From NCBI GenBank assembly GCA_028690665.1, contig JAQVAV010000009.1, forward strand, positions 119,175-183,174: DNA of 64,000 bases. Reading direction: 5' to 3'. Of the stretch, positions 47,468-56,975 are shown one piece after another; position 1 is the stretch's first letter; every line of letters starts with the position of its first letter. The notes under the pieces were generated by a model. The model did not search any database and was not told the DNA's origin. It was given only the letters and a program-made list of their open reading frames with translations. The stretch is from Paludibacter sp. (lineage in GTDB: Bacteria; Bacteroidota; Bacteroidia; Bacteroidales; Paludibacteraceae). Made by a program: the position numbers and the translations under genes.

Positions 47468-49804
47468 ATGAGAAAGATTGTTTTTGTATTGTTGGCTGTG
47501 ATGCTTTCTTTATCGGTTCTGCCTGCTCAAAAAGGACAACCGGGAAGTTTTGTCGTCGGGGAAAATCAATATCTTTTAAACGAAAAACCTTTTGTTGTCA
47601 GGGCCGGAGAGTTACATTATACCCGCATTCCCCGCGAATACTGGGATCATCGTATCAAAATGCTGAAAGCTATGGGAATGAATACTGTTTGTATATATCT
47701 TTTTTGGAATATACATGAGCAAAAGCAGGGTGTTTATGATTTCAGCGGGCAGAACGATGTTGCAGAATTTGTCCGTCTTATTCAGAAAAACGGAATGTAT
47801 TGTATCGTCCGTCCGGGACCTTACGTTTGTGCAGAATGGGATATGGGTGGACTGCCCTGGTGGTTGTTGAAAAAGAAGAATTTACAGGTGCGCCGTAAGT
47901 CAGATGAATTTTTTATGGAAGAAACCGGAAAGTATTTGAAAAAGACAGGCGAAATTTTGGCTCCTTATCAGATACAAAACGGGGGGCCAATTATTATGGT
48001 ACAGGTTGAAAATGAATATGGAACCTGGGGACACGATAGTAAATATATGGAAATTATCAGAGACGACATTCGCGTTGCGGGTTATGATAAAGTTCAGTTA
48101 GTCCGTTGCGACTGGTCTTCAAATTTTTATAAATACGATTTACTTGGAGTTTCCAATGCTCTGAATTTTGGTGCCGGTTCGAACATTGATAATCAGTTCC
48201 GGAAATTTAAAGAGATGCATCCCGATGCCCCACTGATGTGCGGGGAATACTGGACCGGTTGGTTCGATCAGTGGGGACGTGCGCACGAAACAAGAGATGT
48301 AAATAGTTTTATCGGAAGTCTGAAAGATATGATGGATCGTAATATCTCATTTAGTCTTTATATGGCTCACGGTGGAACTTCTTTTGGACAATGGGCGGGT
48401 GCCAATGCTCCGGCTTATGCTCCTACCACTTCGTCGTATGACTATAACGCGCCTATTGATGAGGCCGGTTTCCCGACGGATAAGTTTTATGCAATTCGTA
48501 ATTTACTGAAGAATTATTTACTCGAAGGAGAAACTTTGGGGGATATACCTGAAAATCCCGAAAAAATTATAACCATTGATTCCGTTCAGTTTGAAAAAAT
48601 TTCGAACGTTTTCGATCAGTTGCCAAAACCGAAACAATCGGAAGATATACAAACTATGGAGTTTTTCGATCAGGGTTGGGGAAGTATTATGTACCGGAAA
48701 ATCATTCCGGCTTGCAATGAAAAACAAACTTTGATTATTAAGGATTTACACGATTGGGCAACTATCTATATTGATGGAAAGGTAGTAGGGATGCTTGATC
48801 GCCGAAAAGGAGAATCGACTGTGGAGCTGCCCGTGCTGGCAGAGGATTCGCGTTTGGATATTTTTGTAGAAGGCATGGGGCGTGTGAATTATGGCGAAGC
48901 GATTATTGATCGTAAGGGTATTACCGATAAAGTGATCCTGAAAAATTCCCGTTCTGAAACAGACCTGAAAAACTGGATGGTTTATAATTTCCCGGTTGAT
49001 TATGCTTTTCAGAAAAAGCATAAGTTTGAAAAACAAAAAGCCAATGGTCCCGCCTGGTATAAAGCCGAATTTAAATTAGATAAAACTGGTTATACTTATT
49101 TGGATATGAGTTCGTGGGGTAAAGGTATGGTTTGGGTAAACGGTCATAATATGGGACGTTTCTGGAAAATTGGCCCGACACAAACGCTTTGTGTTCCGGG
49201 ATGTTATCTGAAAAAGGGTAAAAATGAAATTATCGTATTCGATATTGCCAGCCCTTCGAAAACCGTAATTTCCGGATTGGATCATCCGGTTCTTGACCGT
49301 ATTGTCAAAGAAAACGCAGATAAACATAAAAAAGAAAGTCTCAACCTGAATGGTGTAAATCCTGTAATTACCGGAAGTTTGCCCAATAGCCGCGATTGGC
49401 AAACCATCACACTTGATGAACCCGTAGCAGGTCAATATTTTTGTATTGAAGCAATCAGTCCGCAAAATGCAAATGATAATGCTGCTTCAATTGCTGAAAT
49501 AGAACTGATCGATGCACAGGGAAATGCAATCTCTACTATGGACTGGAAAGTACTTTATGCCGATAGTGAAGAGACGGATAAATATGCCAATGGAGCTGAT
49601 AAACTTTTTGACAAACAGGAATCGGTTATCTGGCAAACGAAAATAGGTGATCAGGGGGCTTATCCGCATCAGATTGTGATTGATATGGGTAAAATTTACA
49701 AGGTAAAAGGATTCAGCATTCTGCCCCGTACCGACAGCAGTTCCCGCGGAATGATTCAGAATTATCGCTTCTATTTACAGCCCGGAAAATTTAAAATTGA
49801 ATGA
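47468..49804 (+). CDS. GH35 beta-galactosidase
   Basis: The 778-residue exported enzyme (signal peptide about 1-20) has the GH35 TIM barrel at about 30-350. General acid/base Glu183 is in VQVENEYGTWG and nucleophile Glu260 in MCGEYWTGWFDQWG; GGTSFGQWAGAN is also present. Beta-sandwich domains (about 390-610, with the typical GMVWVNGHNMGRFWKIGP) and a C-terminal discoidin-like domain (about 630-778) follow. It probably removes beta-linked galactose from galactan or arabinogalactan side chains. It is 39 bases after GH105 and 92 bases before the GH43 gene. Confidence 0.95.
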   Translation: MRKIVFVLLAVMLSLSVLPAQKGQPGSFVVGENQYLLNEKPFVVRAGELHYTRIPREYWDHRIKMLKAMGMNTVCIYLFWNIHEQKQGVYDFSGQNDVAEFVRLIQKNGMYCIVRPGPYVCAEWDMGGLPWWLLKKKNLQVRRKSDEFFMEETGKYLKKTGEILAPYQIQNGGPIIMVQVENEYGTWGHDSKYMEIIRDDIRVAGYDKVQLVRCDWSSNFYKYDLLGVSNALNFGAGSNIDNQFRKFKEMHPDAPLMCGEYWTGWFDQWGRAHETRDVNSFIGSLKDMMDRNISFSLYMAHGGTSFGQWAGANAPAYAPTTSSYDYNAPIDEAGFPTDKFYAIRNLLKNYLLEGETLGDIPENPEKIITIDSVQFEKISNVFDQLPKPKQSEDIQTMEFFDQGWGSIMYRKIIPACNEKQTLIIKDLHDWATIYIDGKVVGMLDRRKGESTVELPVLAEDSRLDIFVEGMGRVNYGEAIIDRKGITDKVILKNSRSETDLKNWMVYNFPVDYAFQKKHKFEKQKANGPAWYKAEFKLDKTGYTYLDMSSWGKGMVWVNGHNMGRFWKIGPTQTLCVPGCYLKKGKNEIIVFDIASPSKTVISGLDHPVLDRIVKENADKHKKESLNLNGVNPVITGSLPNSRDWQTITLDEPVAGQYFCIEAISPQNANDNAASIAEIELIDAQGNAISTMDWKVLYADSEETDKYANGADKLFDKQESVIWQTKIGDQGAYPHQIVIDMGKIYKVKGFSILPRTDSSSRGMIQNYRFYLQPGKFKIE

Positions 49805-49896
49805 TTATCGCGGATAAATAACTATCATTGTGAATTATATTACAGTTGTTATTTCATGTTTGCTTATTATTTTTGTAAAAAGTAAAATTTAGTTAT

Positions 49897-52038
49897 ATGT
49901 TGAGTAAGATAAAAGCATTTTGGATTTATTTATTTTTAATTGTATTCTCCTTTTCAGGGTTTGCCGCAAACAAAAAAACTTCGGCATATCTTTTCGTCTA
50001 TTTTACCGGAAACAGAGTTGAAGAAGAGCAAATTTGTTTTGCTCTGAGCGATGATGGCTATAATTATAAAGCACTCAACGATGGAAAACCTGTGATTGAC
50101 TCTAAAAAAATAAGCCTCACCGGAGGCGTTCGCGATCCGCATATTTTACGTTGCGAAGATGGCAAGACTTTTTATATGGTTGCAACAGATATGACAGCCA
50201 GCAAGGGCTGGAGTTCAAACCGTGGTTTTGTCATGCTTAAATCAACGGATTTAGTGCACTGGACTTCGGCAACTGTTCATATCCCGACACTTTTCCCGGA
50301 CGAATTTGGTGATGTGCTTCGGGTTTGGGCGCCACAAACTATTTATGATCCGGTGGCAAAAAAATATATGATTTATTTTTCCATGTTGAAAAGTACTCCG
50401 GGCGACTACGATAAAATCTATTATGTTTACGCCAACAGGGATTTTACTGCTTTGGAAGGCGCCCCAAAACAATTGTTTTACAGCCCTGACAAAAAATCCT
50501 GTATCGATGGAGACATCGTTTATGCTTTTGGAAAATATCATCTTTTCTTTAAAACAGAGGGACATGGAAACGGAATCAAAAAAGCTGTGGCGGATCAGCT
50601 GACCGGAGACTGGAAACTTGAAGACAAATATTTGCAGCAGACTACAAGTCCTGTGGAAGGTTCCGGTGTGTTTAAACTCAATAATTCGGATAGCTGGATT
50701 TTGATGTATGATATGTATACCAGCGGACGCTATCAGTTTACCCGCAGTTCCGATCTTGAAAACTTTAAAGTGGTTGATCAGGATATCACTATGGATTTTC
50801 ATCCTCGTCACGGAACAGTGTTGCCAATCGCAGCTACCGAAGAAAAACGGTTAAGGTTGAATTGGGTAAGTGCAGATGATGTCTTCAGATCAGCCCGTGC
50901 CGAAGGTTTGAAAAATATTAATATTGATGTGAATGAGAAGGAGCATACTGTCCTTTTCCCGGTTGATGATAAAACGGATTTAAAAACATTAAATCCTGTT
51001 TTTTCTCAAATAAATGGTGTGAAAATTAAGGCCTGTAAAAAAGATTTTTCCAAAGGAGATGTAAAATATAAGTTTAAAATAGGGGAAAATAAGACTCAAA
51101 CTTACACCGTAACAGCAGTTCATTATAATAATCCTGTTCTGGATGGTTATTATGCCGATCCCGATGTGTTATATGCCGAAAAAACCGGTAAATACTATAT
51201 TTATCCTACCAGCGATGGATTTACAGGTTGGTCGGGAACCTATTTTAAATGTTTTTCGTCGGATAATTTAGCCGATTGGAAAGATGAGGGTAAAATTTTG
51301 CAACTTGGAACAGATGTAAAGTGGGCCGACCGAAATGCATGGGCTCCCTGCATTGTCGAAAAGAAAATCAATGGACAATATAAGTATTTTTATTATTTTA
51401 CCGCGGCTCAGAAAATAGGGGTAGCTGTTGCTGATAATCCTGCCGGGCCTTTTGTCGATATGTGCAAACCGCTTATCTCCGAAAAACCTGCTGGTGTTCG
51501 CGGTGGTCAGGTAATTGATCCGGATGTTTTTACCGATCCAGTTTCCGGAAAATCATATCTTTACTGGGGTAACGGTTTTATGGTGGGGGCAGAGCTGAAT
51601 GATGATATGGTTTCTATTAAAGAAGAAACTGTGACATTGTTAAAACCCGACCGTACTTTCCGTGAAGGAACTTATGTTTTCTATCGAAACGGCAAGTATT
51701 ACTTTATGTGGTCGGAAGATGATACCCGTAGCGAAAATTACCGTGTCCGTTACGCTATTTCCGATAATCCGCTTGGTAATTTTACAATTCCGGAGAATAA
51801 TTTAGTCATTGCCAAACGTCCCGAAGCGGGTATTTACGGTACCGGACATAATTCTGTTTTGCAGATACCCGGAAAAGATGAATGGTATATTGTTTACCAT
51901 CGTTTTACTTATCCCAAAGGTATAGAAATGGGGGGCGCTGCCGGTTATAACCGCGAAGTTTGTATTGATAAAATGGAATTTAATGCAGATGGAACTATTA
52001 AACAGGTTATTCCTACGCACGAAGGGGTGAAGTTGTAG
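49897..52038 (+). CDS. Double GH43 glycosidase
   Basis: A 713-residue exported protein (signal peptide about 1-24) with two five-bladed GH43 propellers. The first (about 26-330) has Asp80 in GGVRDPHIL and general acid Glu254 in SPVEGSGVF. The second (about 410-705) has Asp421 in YYADPDV and Glu590 in FREGTYVF. A short beta-sandwich linker (about 335-405) joins them. Each half keeps its own catalytic residues, so both may be active. GH43 in such loci are arabinosidases or galactosidases; the two halves are from different subfamilies, judged by their sequence. Confidence 0.93.
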   Translation: MLSKIKAFWIYLFLIVFSFSGFAANKKTSAYLFVYFTGNRVEEEQICFALSDDGYNYKALNDGKPVIDSKKISLTGGVRDPHILRCEDGKTFYMVATDMTASKGWSSNRGFVMLKSTDLVHWTSATVHIPTLFPDEFGDVLRVWAPQTIYDPVAKKYMIYFSMLKSTPGDYDKIYYVYANRDFTALEGAPKQLFYSPDKKSCIDGDIVYAFGKYHLFFKTEGHGNGIKKAVADQLTGDWKLEDKYLQQTTSPVEGSGVFKLNNSDSWILMYDMYTSGRYQFTRSSDLENFKVVDQDITMDFHPRHGTVLPIAATEEKRLRLNWVSADDVFRSARAEGLKNINIDVNEKEHTVLFPVDDKTDLKTLNPVFSQINGVKIKACKKDFSKGDVKYKFKIGENKTQTYTVTAVHYNNPVLDGYYADPDVLYAEKTGKYYIYPTSDGFTGWSGTYFKCFSSDNLADWKDEGKILQLGTDVKWADRNAWAPCIVEKKINGQYKYFYYFTAAQKIGVAVADNPAGPFVDMCKPLISEKPAGVRGGQVIDPDVFTDPVSGKSYLYWGNGFMVGAELNDDMVSIKEETVTLLKPDRTFREGTYVFYRNGKYYFMWSEDDTRSENYRVRYAISDNPLGNFTIPENNLVIAKRPEAGIYGTGHNSVLQIPGKDEWYIVYHRFTYPKGIEMGGAAGYNREVCIDKMEFNADGTIKQVIPTHEGVKL

Positions 52039-52047
52039 CCCCTTTTT
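52022..52047 (+). terminator. Terminator overlapping the end of the GH43 gene
   Basis: A 7-bp stem AAGGGGT / GCCCCTT (one wobble pair) starts inside the last codons, has the stop codon in the loop, and is followed by a T-run at 52043-52047. It also separates this gene from the convergent ABC ATPase gene. Confidence 0.6.
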
Positions 52048-52068
52048 AATTGAAATTTTGGGAATAAT

Positions 52069-53307
52069 CTATACAATTCTTCCGGTATAACCTCCTTTTT
52101 CTGTTTTTACCAATTCATATATCTTGTCCGGTCGCAGATTTTCTTCATCGCGATGTGAGACATAAATAATGGCTACCTTTTTTTCAAAAGCAATGGCGTT
52201 TACCATGTCAATGAACAGACGGCTGTTTTCGTCATCGAGTTCGATGGTTGGTTCGTCAAGGATAAGTAACGGGGGATATTTCACCATGGCCCGTGCTACC
52301 ATCACCATGCGCTTCTGACCGGTAGTAAGCTGTTGAAACGTTTTATTGCGAAATGTCGGTCCGAGCATTTCCAGCCAGTTCCGGGCCACTTTTTTCTGTA
52401 AATCCGTTGGTTCGACATAAAGTCCTACAGAATCATTTAGTCCGGAAATAATCATGTTTTCTACCGAGTCGGTACGAGTGAAGCGTTGAATCATCAAAGG
52501 TGTGAAATATCCGATTTGTTTTTTGATGTCCCATATCGTTTCACCACTGCCTTTTTTACGTCCGAAAAGTATCATGTCCTGACCGTAAGCTTTGGGGTTA
52601 TCTCCTGAAATCATGGAAACCAAAGTACTCTTTCCTGATCCGTTCGGGCCTGTCATCTGCCAGAATTCTCCTTGTCGTATCGACCAGTTGACATCAGTCA
52701 AAACTTGTTTTTCTTCATATTTTACCGAAACATTCCGGAGTTCTATCAGTGGGTCTATGTTAGCGTATGTAGCGCCGAAGTTTTCAGGTAAATAAAATTT
52801 GTGCTCGTGTCCGGTATAAGACTCTTTTTGAAAATCAGCGGAATTTTCTGCGTTCATAATTTTGTTATTTCCGTCAATAGTCAGCACCGTATCAATAAAA
52901 GGCAACATATCCCGCCGACGGAAGAAAACCTGAATCATTTGTGTTTTCGGCGCAATTTCACCGAGTTTGGTTTTAATATATTCCTGAGTCGATTTATCCA
53001 CATTAGCATATACATCGTCAAGTAGCATGTATTCCGGTTTTTGAGCAATTTGCCATGCAAGTAAGGCTTTTCGCTGCTGACCACTCGACATGGTACTGAG
53101 CGAGGAGTTTTCGTCAGTAGTGATTATGAATTTATCGTGGAGAAATTCTTCACTGATCATTTTTTCGATGGTAATAAACGAAAATAAAACGCCTTTTAGT
53201 GCATCTATGTTAATATAATCATTTAAAAAGTTGTTGTGTAATATTTCTTTTAAAATCAGTTTTTTATTGGACGTATTGGAAAGATAGAGACCTATATGTT
53301 GCGACAT
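52069..53307 (-). CDS. ModF-like two-domain ABC ATPase
   Basis: This 412-residue soluble protein has two ABC ATPase halves. The second (about 188-412) is complete, with Walker A GPNGSGKST, signature LTTGQKRMVMV, Walker B LLILDEP and the H-loop region VSHRDE. The first half (about 1-155) lacks a recognisable Walker A but keeps a signature (STMSSGQQRKAL) and Walker B-like MLLDDVY, as in ModF/PhrA-type proteins. There is no membrane domain or partner nearby. ModF-type proteins have been linked to molybdate or general nucleotide-dependent roles, but the function here is unknown. Confidence 0.85.
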   Translation of the reverse strand: MSQHIGLYLSNTSNKKLILKEILHNNFLNDYINIDALKGVLFSFITIEKMISEEFLHDKFIITTDENSSLSTMSSGQQRKALLAWQIAQKPEYMLLDDVYANVDKSTQEYIKTKLGEIAPKTQMIQVFFRRRDMLPFIDTVLTIDGNNKIMNAENSADFQKESYTGHEHKFYLPENFGATYANIDPLIELRNVSVKYEEKQVLTDVNWSIRQGEFWQMTGPNGSGKSTLVSMISGDNPKAYGQDMILFGRKKGSGETIWDIKKQIGYFTPLMIQRFTRTDSVENMIISGLNDSVGLYVEPTDLQKKVARNWLEMLGPTFRNKTFQQLTTGQKRMVMVARAMVKYPPLLILDEPTIELDDENSRLFIDMVNAIAFEKKVAIIYVSHRDEENLRPDKIYELVKTEKGGYTGRIV

Positions 53308-53357
53308 TTGATATGCTTTTGAAATGAGAGTACAAAAGTACGTTTATATATTTAAAG

Positions 53358-53389
53358 AAAAAATGCTCCGGAAATTTCTCCGAAGCATT
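53358..53389 (-). terminator. Intrinsic terminator of the unknown-lipoprotein gene
   Basis: On the minus strand an 11-bp stem (53379-53389 with 53362-53372, one wobble pair) has a six-base loop and is followed by a T-run (plus-strand A-run 53358-53363). It sits 13 bases beyond the stop codon. Confidence 0.85.
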
Positions 53390-53401
53390 TTGTTTATATT
53401 T

Positions 53402-54451
53402 TTATTGATACTGAATATAAATGGGTTGAGGTTGTAGTTTTAATAAATCATCCGGAGTCAGCATTACATGCGGGGCTTTTTTGAGGTCGTTTTTATAAAA
53501 TAACTTGAAGCCTGTAAACTGTACCGGTTCTTTGCGAATATAAAGTTTGTAAGTGCTCCGTTTAAGTACAGGTTCACCCCAACCGTCCATATTCATAACG
53601 ATTTGTACTTCCGGACGAAGCTTTATATCCTGATAATTTCGAATCATCCCTTGTGTGAACCGATGAACAATCAGAATTTTGGGAGGAAGATTGTTTTCCT
53701 TCACTACTTTAGCCAGATACTCCGAACAGAAGTTAATATCATCCGCATTCATGGTACCGATTTTTCGACCGGGCTTGCTGCCGTCTTTCATCGAAAATTC
53801 CGGATCGATTCCTAAATTTACCTGTGGTTTTTTCAGATATTTTTCAAGCCGTGGAACTTCCTGCTGGACGTTGCTGTGTCCTACCTGCAAATCGAGAAAT
53901 ACGATGGCATTTCCCATTTTTGCAATAGAAAGAGCGGAATCAATTTGTGATTCGGGCATGCGCATGGTGTACGACCCATCTTTCATGGGAATTCCCTGGG
54001 CAACAGCAGCTATGTAATGAATGGCCGGTTGTACCGGAGTTGTAGAGTCTGCTTTTGTCCAGGCTGCCACTTCTTCATTCAGACGTTTCCATACTTCGGC
54101 AGGCGGATATTCTCCTAAAATACCCATGTTTTTTGAATATAAATTTCCATAATATGCTACAACTCTTTTGAACGGTAAAATAGCTCCGGGCAAAGGATAA
54201 ACTTTTGATTTTACAGGCCAGCGTCCTGTGGTGTCTCCATTCGCCAAGGCCAAAAGCTTCTGATTGTAAGCTAAGGTGTCGAGCACTTCTGCTTTTGCCG
54301 GTTCTTCGGCCTGTAAATTTGTACTATCCTGAACTTCTCCTGTGTCATTCTTCGAGGAACCTGCCTTCGGGGTACAACTGCTTAAAATAATGAAAGTTGA
54401 AACAATAGCGATATTCGCCTGTCTGAAAAATTTACCGTTAAGTTTTTTCAT
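53402..54451 (-). CDS. Lipoprotein of unknown function, probably alpha/beta barrel
   Basis: The 349-residue protein has a lipobox ILSSC (Cys26) and an acidic, low-complexity linker (to about 60). A conserved-looking domain with barrel-like strands follows (RVVAYYGNLYSKNMGILGEY, AIVFLDLQVGHSNVQQEV, VNLGIDPEFSM, ILIVHRFTQGMI, IVMNMDGWGEPV). The regular beta-strand/helix alternation with acidic residues at strand ends (GIDPEF, MDGWGE) recalls a TIM-barrel glycosidase fold, but I do not recognise a catalytic family. It lies beside a polysaccharide deacetylase lipoprotein on the same strand, so a cell-wall or polysaccharide role is likely. Confidence 0.75.
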   Translation of the reverse strand: MKKLNGKFFRQANIAIVSTFIILSSCTPKAGSSKNDTGEVQDSTNLQAEEPAKAEVLDTLAYNQKLLALANGDTTGRWPVKSKVYPLPGAILPFKRVVAYYGNLYSKNMGILGEYPPAEVWKRLNEEVAAWTKADSTTPVQPAIHYIAAVAQGIPMKDGSYTMRMPESQIDSALSIAKMGNAIVFLDLQVGHSNVQQEVPRLEKYLKKPQVNLGIDPEFSMKDGSKPGRKIGTMNADDINFCSEYLAKVVKENNLPPKILIVHRFTQGMIRNYQDIKLRPEVQIVMNMDGWGEPVLKRSTYKLYIRKEPVQFTGFKLFYKNDLKKAPHVMLTPDDLLKLQPQPIYIQYQ

Positions 54452-54533
54452 ATATGAATTTTTGAATGAATATTTTTTGTGGAGCCGGAACGAGAATATC
54501 TATAATTAATTAAAGGTACACCATACAAACCAA

Positions 54534-55364
54534 TCAAAAAGATTTTCTCATTGACCGGAGCAATGTTTGTCCCGAAATATCAGGAACAATAATACGCCGG
54601 ACAGTTTGTAAAGGATAGATCGAATCTCTTTTGGTTGAAAGTATAAATGATAGTTTAAAATGTTTACTTAATTCAGCAGAAGCCTCGCGGTTCGTAACGC
54701 CATTGGGATATGCCCAGTAGTCAACTGGTTGTCCCGTGATTCCGGACAGTTTTTCCTGAGGGTCCGTCACTTCTTTTTTCCAGTCGACAGAGTCCTTATA
54801 TTTTATAGCCATGGTATGATCCCAACTATGCAGGCCTATGGTGTGACCGGCTTTTGCCATTGCAGCGATTTGCTCTGTAGTCATATAGTTTTTCTTATTA
54901 TAAGTGATGGTCATAATAAAGAAAACGCCGTGGAATCCATGTTTTTCGAGAACTGGCCCGGCAATTGTATAATGTTCTTCGCGTGAATCGTCGAAGGTAA
55001 TCATGAACGGTTTATCAGGTAACGATTTGTTGTAAACCAAATAATCATACAACTGATCCGGTGAAATTGAATGATAGCCGCTATCGGCTAAGACTTGAAC
55101 GTGCTCGCCGAAAGTAGTTTCACTTATCGTATAATCTCCTTTTGTTCCGTTTTTAATCCGGTGGTAGCACAAAATGGGGATTTGTTTTTTTGCCAGAATT
55201 TGTTCATTATTGTTTGCCGTCGGTTTTACGCTTGTTTCTGTTTTGACAGTGTCAGAAACAGTAGTTTCCGATTGTTTGCTTTGCTGATCAGCCGGTTTAT
55301 TGCAGGCTGTCATTGATAATAATGCAACTGCAACTATTAGTAAAAATGTTTTTTTGTAATACAT
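54534..55364 (-). CDS. NodB-type polysaccharide deacetylase lipoprotein
   Basis: The start is set at the ATG at 55364; a TTG further upstream (55385) is less likely because the ATG begins a proper lipoprotein signal (MYYKKTFLLIVAVALL, lipobox MTAC, Cys21). The 276-residue protein has a Lys/Thr/Ser-rich linker and then a carbohydrate esterase 4 domain: ILCYHRI, the acid motif TFDDSREEHY, the metal-binding HSWDHT motif, and YWAYPNG. It would remove N- or O-acetyl groups from a glycan, perhaps peptidoglycan or a surface polysaccharide. It is near a second lipoprotein gene of unknown function (82-base gap). Confidence 0.88.
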   Translation of the reverse strand: MYYKKTFLLIVAVALLSMTACNKPADQQSKQSETTVSDTVKTETSVKPTANNNEQILAKKQIPILCYHRIKNGTKGDYTISETTFGEHVQVLADSGYHSISPDQLYDYLVYNKSLPDKPFMITFDDSREEHYTIAGPVLEKHGFHGVFFIMTITYNKKNYMTTEQIAAMAKAGHTIGLHSWDHTMAIKYKDSVDWKKEVTDPQEKLSGITGQPVDYWAYPNGVTNREASAELSKHFKLSFILSTKRDSIYPLQTVRRIIVPDISGQTLLRSMRKSF

Positions 55365-55432
55365 ATATTCTTGATTTAAAATCAATCTTGTTTAAAATAA
55401 AGTTGAAAGTGCAATTGATTGGTTCATAGAAT

Positions 55433-56776
55433 TTAGCGGTTGTGGGCGAGTGTTTTGGAAGTCCGGTAAATTTCCTCCTGAATTTTCGGGCGGATACTCA
55501 TTCTTGCCAGCTTGTTTACACCATCGTCAGGATAGGTTCTGTTACTCAGAAATACATAAACTATTTTATTAATGGGGTCGACCCAGCAACCTGTGCCGGT
55601 ATAACCGGTATGGCCATAAGATTCAACAGGAGCTAACTCGCAACAAGGATTGATTCTCGGGTTCGATGGAACCGGTTTGTCAAATCCCAGTCCTCGCCTT
55701 CCACTGCCCGAAGTTGTGGTAGTAAAGAGTTCACACGTTTTTTTAGTTAAATATCTTACCCCATTCAATTCTCCCCCATTTAGCAACATTTGATATACCC
55801 AGGCTACATCGTGTGCCGAGGCAAAAAGTCCGGCATTTCCCGATATGCCTCCCAGAAAAGCGGCATCCGGATCATGTACAAAGCCCTGAATTGTGTCATT
55901 TCTTAAGAAGTCTTTAGCTAAAGTAGGAGCAATGTCTTTTTTTTCAAATTTCCGCAATGGTAAAAATCCGATATGACAGAGTTGCATGGGTTCATAAAAG
56001 TTTTTCTGAACAAAAACATCCAACGATTCTCCACTAACGGATTCAACAATTTCCTTGAGTAAAATAAAATTCACACAGCTGTACAAGTAAGTTTTCGGAC
56101 GGAGTTTTACGTCTGCAATCATTTGCATAGCCGTTTTATGAAATTCTCCGGGCAAAAACAGACTGCCTGAAACTTGAAGATTATACTTTTCTGAATATCT
56201 TTTTGATGCTGCGTTCGGTTTGTATCTGTATGCTTTTAAGCTTGTTCGGGGTTCATCTTTGTCGGAATCTGTAGCTCCGGAGGTCTTTTCGATTGTTTTT
56301 CGGTAGAATAGCATGGAACCAGGCAACCCGGACTCGTGAAATAGTAATTCGGTGATAGTGATATTTGCCTTATCCGAATTTTTGAGAAAAGGCAGGTATT
56401 TTGAAATCTGATCGTCAAGCTGAATTTTACCTTCATCATAAAGTTTCATAACAGCCAGCAATGTAGCGGTGGTTTTTGTAAGCGAAGCTAAATCGTAAAG
56501 AGTATTGGGCGCGACTTTCTGCTTTTTATTGTATGTAAAATAGCCGAAAGATTTATCATAAATAGGAACCCCATTTTGAAGAATATATACCTGACAACCC
56601 GGAAAAATATGCTTATCAATAGAGTTGTTAACGATAGAGTCGATGCTGGGAATATTTATCAGACTATTTTGTTTTTTCGGTAATTGTTCAGCTGATGAAA
56701 AATTCTGAATAGCCGGAATAAAGTAAAAATTGAAAAATAGCCCTGTAAACAGCAACAATAAACGTAAATTCTTCAT
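55433..56776 (-). CDS. Serine beta-lactamase-like hydrolase (class C / AmpC-like fold)
   Basis: A 447-residue exported protein (signal peptide about 1-21) of the serine hydrolase (beta-lactamase/transpeptidase-like) family. Active-site Ser98 and Lys101 are in ASLTKTTATLL, and the HTGYTGTGCW block takes the role of the KTG motif. The second element is Tyr232-Ser-Cys234 in YLYSCVNFILL, where the family usually has YxN. In Bacteroidetes such proteins are also found as the C-terminal half of GH3 fusions; here it is stand-alone. Its substrate may be a peptide or ester, not necessarily a beta-lactam. Confidence 0.88.
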   Translation of the reverse strand: MKNLRLLLLFTGLFFNFYFIPAIQNFSSAEQLPKKQNSLINIPSIDSIVNNSIDKHIFPGCQVYILQNGVPIYDKSFGYFTYNKKQKVAPNTLYDLASLTKTTATLLAVMKLYDEGKIQLDDQISKYLPFLKNSDKANITITELLFHESGLPGSMLFYRKTIEKTSGATDSDKDEPRTSLKAYRYKPNAASKRYSEKYNLQVSGSLFLPGEFHKTAMQMIADVKLRPKTYLYSCVNFILLKEIVESVSGESLDVFVQKNFYEPMQLCHIGFLPLRKFEKKDIAPTLAKDFLRNDTIQGFVHDPDAAFLGGISGNAGLFASAHDVAWVYQMLLNGGELNGVRYLTKKTCELFTTTTSGSGRRGLGFDKPVPSNPRINPCCELAPVESYGHTGYTGTGCWVDPINKIVYVFLSNRTYPDDGVNKLARMSIRPKIQEEIYRTSKTLAHNR

Positions 56777-56904
56777 ACGAACAACCGCTGGTAAATATAT
56801 ATTATGTTCTGATTTTTTATTGTTTTAAATCGTACAAAAATAATGAATTTTGGATGAAACAAAGAGATAAATTGTATAATTTATAGTTTATTTTTCAAAA
56901 CGCT

Positions 56905-56963
56905 AAAAACAGGAAAAAGGCTGTTCTAAATAATATATTAGAAACAGCCTTTTTCCTGTTTTT
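56905..56963 (-). terminator. Perfect 21-bp hairpin terminator of the GH97 gene
   Basis: Arms 56905-56925 and 56943-56963 are perfect complements around a 17-base AT-rich loop. The stem starts 13 bases past the GH97 stop codon and has A/T-runs at its outer end that can supply the U-tract. Confidence 0.85.
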
Positions 56964-56975
56964 ATGGGAGATATT

